Translations under genes and position numbers: made by a program
Assembly (NCBI RefSeq): GCF_008329965.1
Contig: NZ_CP036150.1
Coordinates: 3,142,439-3,206,438 of the forward strand
Reading direction: 5' to 3'
Length of the DNA stretch: 64,000 nucleotides
From: Oceanispirochaeta crateris
Lineage (GTDB): Bacteria > Spirochaetota > Spirochaetia > DSM-2461
Part shown: positions 27,009 to 35,759 of the stretch, in pieces
Layout: the number at the start of each line of letters is the position of its first letter
Position numbering within the stretch: position 1 is the stretch's first letter
Notes under the pieces: model-generated
What the model saw: only the letters and a program-made list of their open reading frames with translations
Told to the model about the DNA's origin: nothing
Databases searched by the model: none

Positions 27009-27281
27009 TTATTCCGGATCCATTCCTGCAAACTTGAAAATTTCGGATTGAACCCACATGAAATTCTGATTTTCAGTGGGAACAAGAAATTGGGATGTTT
27101 CGATTACCGAATCATCATCGGCAATGATTGTAACATCTTTGACCGCCAGAACCGGATATTTCTTACCGGGTTTGAAGTTCTTGGCAATTTTCACATATTC
27201 TGACGATATATAGGGAAAAAAATCATTATGATCGGTGTCATAGTTCTCTCTGTTCACAACGTAAAAGACACTGCTTTTCAT
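27009..27281 (-). CDS. Small protein of unknown function
   Basis: A 90-residue soluble protein beginning MKSSVFYVVNRENYDTDHNDFFPYISSEYVKIAKNF in two parts, with alternating strand-like segments and an acidic middle (ADDDSVIE). No family is recognised. A strong GGAGG lies five bases before ATG, and the stop is 4 bp before the NAD(P)HX repair gene. Real translation is likely; the role is unknown. Confidence 0.6.
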   Translation of the reverse strand: MKSSVFYVVNRENYDTDHNDFFPYISSEYVKIAKNFKPGKKYPVLAVKDVTIIADDDSVIETSQFLVPTENQNFMWVQSEIFKFAGMDPE

Positions 27282-27381
27282 TAAATCCTCCAGGATGCTG
27301 TATTTAATGTAATTTCATAATCATTATACAGGATCATAGGGAATTTCTCCTGTATTTTTATAAATAACAGCCAGAAAATGA

Positions 27382-29196
27382 TTATTCTGTCGTTTCAGTT
27401 GTTCCGGCTTGTGTTATTGATTCTCCTGATATTGCCGTCGTTGGAGTATTGGCTGCTGTTTCAGGGCTTTCGGTGAGAGGGATCTCTTCGACAGGCGGAT
27501 TAAATTGAATCCGGATCGTCTCTTCTTCAACCCTGTGTTTTAATTTAACGAAGAGGGTCTTATTCACGGCGTCGTAGACCCATCCGTCAGAATATCTTTG
27601 AAAGCGAGGGTCGCTCTTCCACCGGATGTTGTGTAGAAAAACCCGGTCAAAGGGTTCGACACCTTTGATGATCAGATGGTGGATCTGTCCTCGTGGAAAC
27701 CTCACTTTCACGTCCATAAATTGATCTGTCAATTGTGAAGAAATACTTCTAGATGCCGTATAGATCCACACTTCTTTCTGGGGATCATTACTCATGTTGA
27801 TGACCCGGGGAGTAAAGGCCGCATCCTGAAACAGGCTGTAAACATCTTCCGGCGGAAGTGCGCCTTCACCCAGGGATGCCCGTTCCCTTGAAAATTTAAT
27901 CTTTTCAGGAAGAACTCCGTTCTCATCGGCCCGGCTCAGTATGGTCGCCCTAATCATCGAAGAGATTGACCGGATGTTTTTATCACCGGTTCTATCCGCC
28001 GCCATTTTTAAGAGTTCTGCTGCTTCCAGGGTGAAAAGAGTGTTGCTTTCGGGTTGATCGGGATGGAGTATATACAGCCCCTCTTCAAGCCAAACAATGA
28101 GGGGATAAATGTTTTCTTCAATCCAGGGAACAGGGTCAGAGATCCCGGGATCATCCAGGATTTTTTTCAACTCCAGAATTTCACGATAGGGTGAAATATC
28201 AGGATTGGCTGTTACTTTCAAGGAGGTCTTTCCCTGAAGGAGGCTGGAGTAGCTGCTGCGCAACAAGGGGGCTGTCTTGTTGACTATGTCCCCGGTAAAA
28301 GGACTGGAATACCAGCTCAATACAGAACTGTTTTTTTCCGCAGCCTTCAGCAAATCTGCCGATAGGAGGGTTTGTTCCCCCCGTCTGTAGGATTCTGATA
28401 GGGACAGAACTAGTGCTTTTTCGCTGAACATCGGGGCTCCGGCAGGCATTGTCCAGTTTCCTGTGGTCTTGTCAAACCGTGATTTCCAGCCGGAATAGCT
28501 TTTATCAGAAAATCGGGTAATTGTTTCTTTCTCAGAAGGAATCGTCTTCTGGCCCTCCGCCAGCCATTCTCTAACAGATCTTCCCAGTCCAGGAGCTTCA
28601 TCTTCAAGTGTAATGGTATTACTCACTCGGTCTGCCATGGAAATTATGAGAGTAGAATCCTTAAAATCAAGAATTCCGCTGCTGTTCATAAAGTATGTAC
28701 TCGTCCCATCGCTCAGGATGATTCTATCCTGATCATCCCTGTTCAGAAGATAGCTCTCTTGGGGAAGAGCCTTGATTCTCAGCTCTTTTATGGGAGGAAT
28801 CGTCTGAGGAACAGCGATATTAATAGAACTGTCACTGCTCTGGGACATATTTTGTATGGCAATGGATATATCATATTTAAAATGGAGGACTATACCAGTA
28901 TCGGTTCTTTCCAGGCTCTCCAGGGCCAGTTCTCTGATGATGTCGTCTTCTGTGATGACCTTCATCGGCTCCGAGGAAGAAATGTTAAGTTTCAGTCCAT
29001 TTGTAAACACAGCCATTTTAGAGATCTTTGCAGGAGCAAAAGCCGTGGCCATGGTTTTTGTCCCCTTGAAAGAGACATTGTCAATGACCAGTGAAATCTC
29101 TTCAAATCGTGAAAAATGATGGAACAGAAAAAAGAGTATTATTAGGGCATAAAAGACAGGGACTACTGTCAAGAATGATCCGGGTTTTCTTTTCAT
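27382..29196 (-). CDS. Membrane-anchored large exported protein of unknown function
   Basis: A 604-residue protein with a short basic N-terminus (KRKPGS) and one hydrophobic helix at about 8-27, then a long hydrophilic region. The probable topology is an N-terminal anchor with a periplasmic body. The body has strand-rich segments near the start, helical stretches in the middle (about 270-470) and a low-complexity Thr/Glu-rich tail (ETAANTPTTAISG). I recognise no catalytic motif. It lies 100 bp upstream of the small 90-residue gene on the same strand. The ribosome site before ATG is weak. Confidence 0.55.
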   Translation of the reverse strand: MKRKPGSFLTVVPVFYALIILFFLFHHFSRFEEISLVIDNVSFKGTKTMATAFAPAKISKMAVFTNGLKLNISSSEPMKVITEDDIIRELALESLERTDTGIVLHFKYDISIAIQNMSQSSDSSINIAVPQTIPPIKELRIKALPQESYLLNRDDQDRIILSDGTSTYFMNSSGILDFKDSTLIISMADRVSNTITLEDEAPGLGRSVREWLAEGQKTIPSEKETITRFSDKSYSGWKSRFDKTTGNWTMPAGAPMFSEKALVLSLSESYRRGEQTLLSADLLKAAEKNSSVLSWYSSPFTGDIVNKTAPLLRSSYSSLLQGKTSLKVTANPDISPYREILELKKILDDPGISDPVPWIEENIYPLIVWLEEGLYILHPDQPESNTLFTLEAAELLKMAADRTGDKNIRSISSMIRATILSRADENGVLPEKIKFSRERASLGEGALPPEDVYSLFQDAAFTPRVINMSNDPQKEVWIYTASRSISSQLTDQFMDVKVRFPRGQIHHLIIKGVEPFDRVFLHNIRWKSDPRFQRYSDGWVYDAVNKTLFVKLKHRVEEETIRIQFNPPVEEIPLTESPETAANTPTTAISGESITQAGTTETTE

Positions 29197-29372
29197 ATGG
29201 GACGAATCTTACCAGCAGGAAACTAAAAAAGCAACCTTGCCCAAATCGTCTTCGGGAGGTATATTATCTGTATTCTGAAGGTTTATCCTTCAAGTTATTC
29301 AAACCATCTTAATCACCCTGAAAGTTGATATTTCTTTTTAAGAATCCTTTCAGTCTATTATTAGGAGACTAA

Positions 29373-30779
29373 ATGAATCTGAGCCGACTGACTCTATTCG
29401 GAGCATTCCTCCTGGCCGTTGTTTTCTTTCTGCCACTATCATGCTCCAGTACTGTCTCTGAAAAACCAGATGAAAATGCTGCTGAATCTGCTGAATCCAC
29501 TCTGCCCGATGTTAAACCGGAAGAGCCTGAACCATCTCTGGTTGAATCCCTCAATGAGCTTAGCTCCGTAGAAGACGCAGAAAAAGCCTTGGCCCTCTTA
29601 GAGAGTGCGGAAAAGCTGACATTGGAAGAACGAATTGTAAAATCGGCTCTTATGATTTCAGAGGGATTCTGGGATGAAGCCCGGGAAGAACTGAACTCCT
29701 TACTCGATGAGAATCCGGGACATCCTGATGTTCTGTATAATCTGGCTCTCTTAGAAAATGCAGAAGGGAATACTGTTGCCAGAGATGACAGAATCCAGGA
29801 ACTCCTGGAGATTTCTCCCAATCACGAAGACGGTCTATTGCTGAAAGGGACCATAGATCTGGCTGCCAGAAGGTACAAAGAGGCCGACAAGAGTTTTAGC
29901 CTCATCCTGGAAAAAAATCCTACAAATTTTTTGGCCCTTTCGGGAGCTGGATCTTCCCAGATGAATCTGGACAATCTTGAAGGTGCGGTGAAACTTCTGA
30001 ATAGAGCCATCGAGCTGCAACCCGATTTTGCTTATCTCTATGTTGATAGAGCCCGGGCGTTCCGCGGTCTTAAGAAATATGGTAAAGCCGAGGATGATTA
30101 CACACGAGCCATTGAGCTCGAACCGGATGTTGAATGGCATTATCTGGATCGTTCCAGAATTGCTATTCAGTACTTTCATAATCTGGAACGTGCCTGGGAA
30201 GATCTGGAGCAGATTGAAAGGATCAATCCAGACAATCTTTTTGCCAACATATACAAAGCTGGAATCCTGGATGAATGGAAGCGTTTTGATGAGGCTGAAG
30301 TCTATTATGAAAAAGTCTTAGCAGCCCGTCCGGGGTATGGGTATGCCCATGAACCACTGGCAAAATATGCGTACATGAAGGGTGATTTTGTAAAAGCAAA
30401 GGATCATTTCTTGCAGGCCTATGAGTTTGAAAGCCGGGATGTCCTGTTTGTGCTGGCGGCTGCCGTGTGTATGGAAAAGGTTGGAGACCGCAAGGATGCT
30501 GAGAAACTCCTCAAGGAAGTGGCTCCCCGTGTGACGAGAGACAGCCTGGAATATGAGATGTTTCGATACTTTCTCCAGCCAGGATCAAATTATTTTATAA
30601 CAGACAAGATTGCTAAAGAAAAAAATGAAGACCTGCGCAGCCGGATGTACTTTTATCTGGGAGCCCGTGATGATCTTAAAGGGCTGAGAAGAAGTGCCCT
30701 GGCCAGCTATGAGCAGGTTGATGAGAATACCGGCTTTTTTGAATCAGAACTGGCTGCCTGGGAAAGGAACCATCCATGA
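29373..30779 (+). CDS. Tetratricopeptide-repeat lipoprotein
   Basis: A 468-residue lipoprotein: the signal peptide ends LPLSC with the lipidated Cys at residue 24, followed by an acidic, Ser/Glu-rich linker. The remainder is a run of TPR units; clear ones include the segments around PDFAYLYVDRARAFRGLKKY and PDVEWHYLDRSR. It is likely an envelope scaffold or assembly factor. AGGAG lies five bases before ATG. The stop overlaps the next gene as ATGA. Confidence 0.85.
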   Translation: MNLSRLTLFGAFLLAVVFFLPLSCSSTVSEKPDENAAESAESTLPDVKPEEPEPSLVESLNELSSVEDAEKALALLESAEKLTLEERIVKSALMISEGFWDEAREELNSLLDENPGHPDVLYNLALLENAEGNTVARDDRIQELLEISPNHEDGLLLKGTIDLAARRYKEADKSFSLILEKNPTNFLALSGAGSSQMNLDNLEGAVKLLNRAIELQPDFAYLYVDRARAFRGLKKYGKAEDDYTRAIELEPDVEWHYLDRSRIAIQYFHNLERAWEDLEQIERINPDNLFANIYKAGILDEWKRFDEAEVYYEKVLAARPGYGYAHEPLAKYAYMKGDFVKAKDHFLQAYEFESRDVLFVLAAAVCMEKVGDRKDAEKLLKEVAPRVTRDSLEYEMFRYFLQPGSNYFITDKIAKEKNEDLRSRMYFYLGARDDLKGLRRSALASYEQVDENTGFFESELAAWERNHP

Positions 30780-31981
30780 GTGAAGAGATAAAAATTGAAC
30801 ATGAAGGGGATACGGTTAGCCGCATCCATCTGGGAGAAAGGGAGATCCTGCTTCTGGGTACGGCTCATGTCTCATTAGACAGTGTCGAAGAAGTGACGAA
30901 TGCCATTCGGGAAGAACTGCCTGACCGGATCTGTGTCGAGATTGATGCCGGACGTTATCAATCCCTATCCAAGAATGAAAAATGGCAACAAATGAATCTG
31001 ACAAAGGTCTTTCGTGAAAAAAAAGGATTTCTTCTTCTGGCCAACCTGGTACTGACCTCTTTTCAGAGAAAGGTTGGTATGAATACGGGAATCAAGCCCG
31101 GGGAAGAGATGAAAATGGCCATAGAAGTGGCTGATGAACTCTCTATTCCCTATTCCTTCAGTGACAGACCCGTCCAAATGACGCTGCAGCGAGCCTGGGG
31201 GAAGAGCAGTCTCTGGAATAAAATGAAACTTCTGGCTTCTCTCCTCAGTTCTGTTTTTTCAACAGAAAATGTGGATGCAGAAGAGGTCGAGTCTTTGAAA
31301 GAAAAAGGAGCTCTCCAGGACATGATGGAAGAACTTTCGAGTTTTCTCCCTTCAGTCAAAGAAGTTCTCATAGATGAACGGGATCAATACCTGGCAACAA
31401 ATATTTTTGAAGCCCCCGGGAACAAGATCATTGCCGTTGTCGGTGCGGGTCATATGGAAGGGATTATCCGCTGGATTGAAGACTTGCATTCCGGTAAAAA
31501 AGAAGCCGATCTTAAAGAGATCTCCGCTCTTCCTGTCCGGGGAGTCGGCAGTAAGATGCTTCCCTGGATTATCCCTGCCCTGATTTTAGCTATTGTTGTG
31601 ACAGGTTTTATTACTTCGGGATTAGATGTGGGTCTTCGTATGCTTTTGGTTTGGGTTCTGGCGAATGGAACTCTGGCGGCTCTGGGAGCCATTTTAGCAC
31701 TGGCGCACCCTCTTACCATATTGGGATCCTTCCTCGCAGCACCCATTACCAGTATGAATCCTACCATTGGTGTGGGGATGGTTTCGGGTATCATGGAGTA
31801 TTTTTTCAGAAAACCCAGGGTGAGCGATATGGAATCTCTTCAGGATGATGTGACCAGCCTGAAAGGATGGTATCGAAACAGAATCTCACGAATCCTGCTT
31901 GTCTTTTTCTTCTCTTCCCTAGGCAGTTCCATCGGTACGTTCTATGCGTTACCGCGGATTTCAATGCTTCTGGGGGGCTGA
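30776..31981 (+). CDS. TraB-family membrane protein
   Basis: A 401-residue protein of the TraB/PrgY family. The N-terminal domain has GTAHVSLDSVEEV and the matching GAGHMEGI segment, both diagnostic and holding residues proposed to be catalytic in the related peptidase-like clan. The C-terminal third holds about four membrane helices (around 255-395). PrgY-type proteins limit pheromone activity in enterococci; in most bacteria the role is unknown. It overlaps the TPR lipoprotein gene by 4 nt, so they may act together. Its 3-prime end overlaps radA by 21 bp in the opposite orientation. Confidence 0.85.
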   Translation: MSEEIKIEHEGDTVSRIHLGEREILLLGTAHVSLDSVEEVTNAIREELPDRICVEIDAGRYQSLSKNEKWQQMNLTKVFREKKGFLLLANLVLTSFQRKVGMNTGIKPGEEMKMAIEVADELSIPYSFSDRPVQMTLQRAWGKSSLWNKMKLLASLLSSVFSTENVDAEEVESLKEKGALQDMMEELSSFLPSVKEVLIDERDQYLATNIFEAPGNKIIAVVGAGHMEGIIRWIEDLHSGKKEADLKEISALPVRGVGSKMLPWIIPALILAIVVTGFITSGLDVGLRMLLVWVLANGTLAALGAILALAHPLTILGSFLAAPITSMNPTIGVGMVSGIMEYFFRKPRVSDMESLQDDVTSLKGWYRNRISRILLVFFFSSLGSSIGTFYALPRISMLLGG

Positions 31982-33337
31982 AAAAACCTGCTTAATGGCT
32001 TCTTTGATGTCCTTGGCTATTATGGGTGGGGATCCTGTCCATTCCTGAGTCTCGTCTGACTTGCCGGGAATGAGAATCCGTTTAAACCCCATCTCCTCGG
32101 CGGCTTTCAGGCGACGACGGATTTGGGGGACTGGCCTGATTTCTCCGGTGAGGCTCATTTCTCCCAGGGCTATCAAATCCGATGGTATCCGAATTCCTGT
32201 TCTGGCTGAGTAGATCGCCAATGCCAGGGGGAGTTCCATGCCTATCTCGGCTATCTTCATACCTCCGGCAACATTGATATAGATATCCTGATCAGAAAAT
32301 TTAATTCCAAGATGTTTTTCCATTATAGCGGCTACCCGGGATACCCGGCTGCCCTCTACCCTGTCTGAGAAAATCCTGGATACTGCTCCTTTCGCGGGGA
32401 CAGTCAGAGATTGAATCTCTACAAGCAAGACCCTGGAACCCTCAAACACGGGTGCGACAGAGATGCCCGGAGGCAGTTCTCCCTCTCTGTTTTCAAGAAA
32501 AAGGCCTTCCGGGTGACTCACTTGGCTCAACCCTTCTGAGCCCATTTGAAAAAGGCCGACCTCATCCACAGAGCCGAATCGATTTTTTGTTGCTCTCAGG
32601 ACCCTCAGCTCACTGCCAGAGTGGTCAAAGTAAAGTACCGTATCCACCATATGCTCGATGACCTTTGGTCCTGCAATGGCTCCATCTTTGGTTACATGAG
32701 CTATGAGAAAGAGGACGGCTCCTCTTTTTCTGACCCAGTTGATGAGTTCAAAGCATCCGTATTTGAGCTGGTTTACCGTCCCGGGAACCATTCCCTGTGA
32801 AGGAGACTGAATGGTCTGTATGGAATCCATGACCACCAGGCCGGGTTTTCTTTCTTCCAGGGTCCTGAGAATCTCCTCTACTCTGGATTCACAGTAGAGG
32901 ATGAGCTTGTCCGAATTGATTCCAAGGCGGTTGGCCCGGAGTTTTATCTGGCGGGGTGATTCTTCCCCGGAGATGTAGAGTACTTCTCTGTCCTGGGAGG
33001 CCATCATGGCGATTTGAAGCATGAGAGTTGATTTTCCTATCCCCGGCTCTCCCCCCAGAAGTACAGCGGATCCTTCAACAAGTCCTCCTCCCAGGACCTG
33101 ATCGGCCTCTGGTATCCCCGTTGATTGGCGGGTGACATCTTCTAGAATTATGCTGCTGATTTTTTGAGGTACTGCGGCCTCTTCAAAGAGGCCGGAGGGA
33201 GTGGGAGCGGCAGTAGGAAGAACCTTTTCTTTAAAACTGTTCCATTCACCGCAGCCGGGACAGCGTCCCAGCCACTTCGGCTCTTCATGCCCACAGGAGG
33301 AACAGTAGAAAACGGATTTACTCTTTGCTTTTGCCAT
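31961..33337 (-). CDS. radA: DNA repair protein RadA
   Basis: A 458-residue RecA-like ATPase that promotes branch migration in recombination. It has the N-terminal four-Cys zinc finger (CSSCGHEEPKWLGRCPGCGEWNSF in parts), Walker A GGEPGIGKST, the RadA-specific KNRFG motif near the middle, and a C-terminal Lon-protease-like domain. Length is typical. It lies 4 bp downstream of the second PPIase gene and probably shares its transcript. Confidence 0.96.
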   Translation of the reverse strand: MAKAKSKSVFYCSSCGHEEPKWLGRCPGCGEWNSFKEKVLPTAAPTPSGLFEEAAVPQKISSIILEDVTRQSTGIPEADQVLGGGLVEGSAVLLGGEPGIGKSTLMLQIAMMASQDREVLYISGEESPRQIKLRANRLGINSDKLILYCESRVEEILRTLEERKPGLVVMDSIQTIQSPSQGMVPGTVNQLKYGCFELINWVRKRGAVLFLIAHVTKDGAIAGPKVIEHMVDTVLYFDHSGSELRVLRATKNRFGSVDEVGLFQMGSEGLSQVSHPEGLFLENREGELPPGISVAPVFEGSRVLLVEIQSLTVPAKGAVSRIFSDRVEGSRVSRVAAIMEKHLGIKFSDQDIYINVAGGMKIAEIGMELPLALAIYSARTGIRIPSDLIALGEMSLTGEIRPVPQIRRRLKAAEEMGFKRILIPGKSDETQEWTGSPPIIAKDIKEAIKQVFSAPQKH

Positions 33338-33341
33338 GGAC

Positions 33342-34358
33342 TTACTGGAAGTCGATCAGCTCAATTTCAAAGATGAGCCAGGAATTGGGAGGGATTGGAC
33401 CGTATCCATTTTCTCCGTAGGCTAATTCCGGTGGCAGGATGATGACTCTTTTCTCTCCGGCCTGCATGCTCAAAGCCGTTTCTATCCAGCCTGGAATGAC
33501 ACCATCTCTGCCAATAACAAACTGAAATGGTTCGCCCCTTGAGTAGGAGTTATCGAATTCTTCACCTGTGATCAAACGTCCTGAATAATGCATTCTTACA
33601 GTATTTCCAGGGCGGGGTTTTCCACCATTGCCTTGCTGAACCGTCTTGTAATAGATTCCTGTTTCTGATTTCTGAACGTTGTCACCCAGTTGATTCAAAA
33701 TAGAGGCAACTCTGGGATACTCTTCTGCAAAGACCTCTCTGGATTCATCATAGGCCGACTGTATCATCTGTCTTACCGATTCATTGTCTGGAAGGAAAGA
33801 TTCGGCCTCACTGCCTATTCTGATGATTTTCACAGAATCTACGAGATCTCCCCTTTTTAGCTTTGAAAGGGTTTTGTCTCCTGCTATCAGTTTACCGAAT
33901 GTTGTGTATTTCTGATCAAGAAATGAATCACCTTCAATCAATATCATGATCTGGCTTCCATGATCTTCATTTTGTCTGGAAACCATCATCAGAGAACCGG
34001 GTGATTCCGAAGTATAAGAGGAGCCTTCTTCCCTGGGGATGGTATAGCCCACTCCGCCCTCTCCAGTTCCAGTTGGATCTCCTAGAAACAGGGCATATCC
34101 TCTGACTTCTCTGTAAATATTTTGATTTGAATAGTAGGGACCACTGGCGTCTTCAAGTTCCATTTTCCCTTCTGCCAATGCCACAAAATTAGACACCGTC
34201 CGGGGAAGCTGCTCGTAGTCCAGTTGAAAAAGGATATCTCCCTTTATGGTACTGAACCGGGCAAATAGACCCGGAGGCAGAACTTCATCCTGAGCCGAGA
34301 GCATCAGGGGACTCAACATTAATAACAATACTAAACAGTACAGGTTTTTGTTTTTCAT
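33342..34358 (-). CDS. Exported cyclophilin-FKBP fusion with degenerate cyclophilin domain
   Basis: A 338-residue protein with a signal peptide (hydrophobic core CLVLLLMLSPLMLSA). The N-terminal domain (about 35-185) is cyclophilin-like but key residues are changed relative to the neighbouring paralogue: Phe60 is Tyr, Gln63 is Phe, Phe113 is Met, Trp121 is Phe and His126 is Tyr (human CypA numbering); only Arg55 seems kept. The C-terminal FKBP domain (about 245-338) has VRMHYSGRL, GVIPGWIE and LPPELAYG and looks active. GGAG lies near ATG 34358. It seems to have arisen by duplication of the upstream gene, keeping only FKBP activity. Confidence 0.85.
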   Translation of the reverse strand: MKNKNLYCLVLLLMLSPLMLSAQDEVLPPGLFARFSTIKGDILFQLDYEQLPRTVSNFVALAEGKMELEDASGPYYSNQNIYREVRGYALFLGDPTGTGEGGVGYTIPREEGSSYTSESPGSLMMVSRQNEDHGSQIMILIEGDSFLDQKYTTFGKLIAGDKTLSKLKRGDLVDSVKIIRIGSEAESFLPDNESVRQMIQSAYDESREVFAEEYPRVASILNQLGDNVQKSETGIYYKTVQQGNGGKPRPGNTVRMHYSGRLITGEEFDNSYSRGEPFQFVIGRDGVIPGWIETALSMQAGEKRVIILPPELAYGENGYGPIPPNSWLIFEIELIDFQ

Positions 34359-34384
34359 TCTTGTCTCCAGGTCTTTTGTCATTC

Positions 34385-35413
34385 TTAGAAATCGAGAAGT
34401 TCTACTTCAAAAAGAAGCCATGCATCGGGGGGGATGACGCCGCCGGCGCCTCTGCTGCCATAGGCCAGTTCGGGAGGAAGAATGATGGTTCTCTTTTCAC
34501 CTTTCTTCATATCCAGAATGGTTTCGTCCCATCCGGCTATGACTCGTCCGCCGCCAGCAGGGAATTCAAAGGGGGTTCCCCGGTCTACAGAACTGTCAAA
34601 TTTACGCCCATCCAGGAACATACCAGTGTAGTGAACTTTAACGTTTGTACCTGTGGTCGGTTTACTACCGCTTCCTTCTTTTTCGATAATATAGCGGATG
34701 CCTGATTTGGAAACCTGTGCATCAGGCCATTTTTTGTTGATTTCTTCAAGAATACTTTTCTGGGCTTCTGCCTTTTTTCTCATTTCAGCGCCGGCTAACT
34801 TTTCTAGGGCTGCATCAAATGCTTTTTGATCGTTTTCGAAGGCTTCAGCCTTGGCACCGACTCTGATGACTTCAATTGTATTAATTTTATCATTGGCCTT
34901 AATGGCATTGACAACATCTTGTCCTTCTAAAACCTTACCAAAAATGGTGTGCTTACCCTGAAGCCAGGAGGTCTCTACATGGGTTATGAAAAACTGACTT
35001 CCATTTGTACCGGGGCCGGCGTTGGCCATTGCCAAAATTCCGGGACCATCAAACTGAAGGGAATTGTCAATTTCGTCGGGGAAATTATATCCAGGACCAC
35101 CTGATCCTGTTCCTGTGGGGTCGCCGCCCTGAATCATGAAGTCGTCAATGACTCTGTGGAACTTTATACCATCATAATAGTTCCCTTTCTTGTTTGCATC
35201 AATTTTTCCTTCGGCCAAGCCGGTGAAGTTGATGACTGTCAGGGGAGTTTTTTCAAACTCTAGATTCACAAGGATTTCTCCCCGGTTGGTATCAATTAGG
35301 GCGTAAAGTCCATCTTTTAGTGAACTCTTATCTACTGCTACTGCACTCATAGTTGTTGTCATGAGCAGCACGCCTGCCAGCAAAACTGTTTTCAATGTGG
35401 GTTGCCGCTTCAT
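34385..35413 (-). CDS. Exported dual-domain peptidyl-prolyl isomerase (cyclophilin-FKBP fusion)
   Basis: A 342-residue protein with a signal peptide ending near MSAVA. The N-terminal cyclophilin domain (about 35-190) has [27 protein letters not shown] and [10 protein letters not shown], so all usual catalytic residues are present. A charged, probably helical linker (about 195-240) leads to an FKBP domain (about 255-342) with [16 protein letters not shown] and [11 protein letters not shown]. It should catalyse proline isomerisation with two different folds in the periplasm. AGGAGG lies four or five bases before ATG. It heads a run with its paralogue and radA. Confidence 0.92.
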   Translation of the reverse strand: MKRQPTLKTVLLAGVLLMTTTMSAVAVDKSSLKDGLYALIDTNRGEILVNLEFEKTPLTVINFTGLAEGKIDANKKGNYYDGIKFHRVIDDFMIQGGDPTGTGSGGPGYNFPDEIDNSLQFDGPGILAMANAGPGTNGSQFFITHVETSWLQGKHTIFGKVLEGQDVVNAIKANDKINTIEVIRVGAKAEAFENDQKAFDAALEKLAGAEMRKKAEAQKSILEEINKKWPDAQVSKSGIRYIIEKEGSGSKPTTGTNVKVHYTGMFLDGRKFDSSVDRGTPFEFPAGGGRVIAGWDETILDMKKGEKRTIILPPELAYGSRGAGGVIPPDAWLLFEVELLDF

Positions 35414-35420
35414 AATTCCT

Positions 35421-35474
35421 CCTGTAATAATTTAGAAACCTGTAAAGGTAAGTTTGTTACAGATTTACCTGTAA
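35421..35474 (-). repeat. Three direct CCTGTAA repeats and one inverted copy in the PPIase leader
   Basis: CCTGTAA occurs at 35421-35427, 35439-35445 and 35468-35474; TTACAG at 35457-35462 is inverted and with the last copy forms TTACAG-6-CTGTAA. In the minus-strand transcript these are TTACAGG boxes; the one nearest the gene overlaps the ribosome site. The arrangement could form an RNA hairpin or a protein-binding array. Confidence 0.5.
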
Positions 35475-35484
35475 TTTTTAAAAG

Positions 35485-35513
35485 AGCATAACATTTAAAA
35501 CTTGTAGAATCAA
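35485..35513 (-). promoter_or_regulatory. Possible promoter of the PPIase-radA run
   Basis: On the minus strand TTGATT (35513-35508) and TATGCT (35490-35485) are 17 bp apart, each matching four of six consensus positions. It lies about 70 bp upstream of the first PPIase gene, just outside the CCTGTAA repeats. Confidence 0.45.
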
Positions 35514-35571
35514 TTCACAGATGCTCTACCATGGGTATGATAATTGCTTTTGGAATGGCCGGTTCCTTTTA

Positions 35572-35600
35572 TTGACAGCTCTCTGAGAACTCTATAAAAT
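35572..35600 (+). promoter_or_regulatory. Strong promoter of the pheST leader
   Basis: A perfect TTGACA at 35572-35577 and TAAAAT at 35595-35600 are exactly 17 bp apart. Transcription should begin near 35607, only about five bases before the ATG of the Phe-rich leader peptide. The 402-bp region between the PPIase and pheS genes is accounted for by the PPIase leader repeats, two promoters, the leader peptide and the attenuator. Confidence 0.75.
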
Positions 35601-35611
35601 CTAATTAAATT

Positions 35612-35692
35612 ATGAGAATCCCGAATTTCTTCTTTATTTATTTTTTGAACTTTTACTTTTTTTCCGGAGGGGAAACCCCGGGGCTTTCATAA
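35612..35692 (+). CDS. Phenylalanine-rich leader peptide of pheST
   Basis: A 26-codon frame reads MRIPNFFFIYFLNFYFFS and then GGETPGLS before TAA. Seven of the 26 residues are Phe and two are Tyr, clustered at positions 6-17. It starts about five bases downstream of the predicted transcription start, so it would be translated without a usual ribosome site, as a leaderless message. It is followed by a terminator and by pheS, as in the enterobacterial pheM-pheST attenuator, though the sequence is not similar. Ribosome stalling at uncharged Phe codons would sense low Phe-tRNA. It is too short for normal gene finding and likely unannotated. Confidence 0.75.
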   Translation: MRIPNFFFIYFLNFYFFSGGETPGLS

Positions 35693-35729
35693 AGAACAGA
35701 TGTTCATAAGAGCCGCAGAGGGTTTCCCC
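35669..35729 (+). promoter_or_regulatory. Antiterminator pairing in the pheST leader
   Basis: GGGGAAACCC at 35669-35678 is the exact reverse complement of GGGTTTCCCC at 35720-35729, which is the inner 5-prime arm of the terminator. The two pairings exclude each other. The first element lies just after the Phe codons, so a stalled ribosome leaves it free, whereas a ribosome reaching the stop codon at 35690 covers its surroundings. The same element can also fold locally as GGGG-AAA-CCCC. Confidence 0.65.
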
Positions 35730-35759
35730 ATAAGGGAGACCCGCTGCGGCTCTTTTTTT
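35709..35759 (+). terminator. Attenuator terminator before pheS
   Basis: AGAGCCGCAG (35709-35718) pairs with CTGCGGCTCT (35744-35753); inside it GGGTTTCCC (35720-35728) pairs with GGGAGACCC (35734-35742) with one G-U pair and a five-base loop. A run of T follows to 35759. No gene ends upstream on this strand, so it can only act on the pheST leader transcript. Confidence 0.9.
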
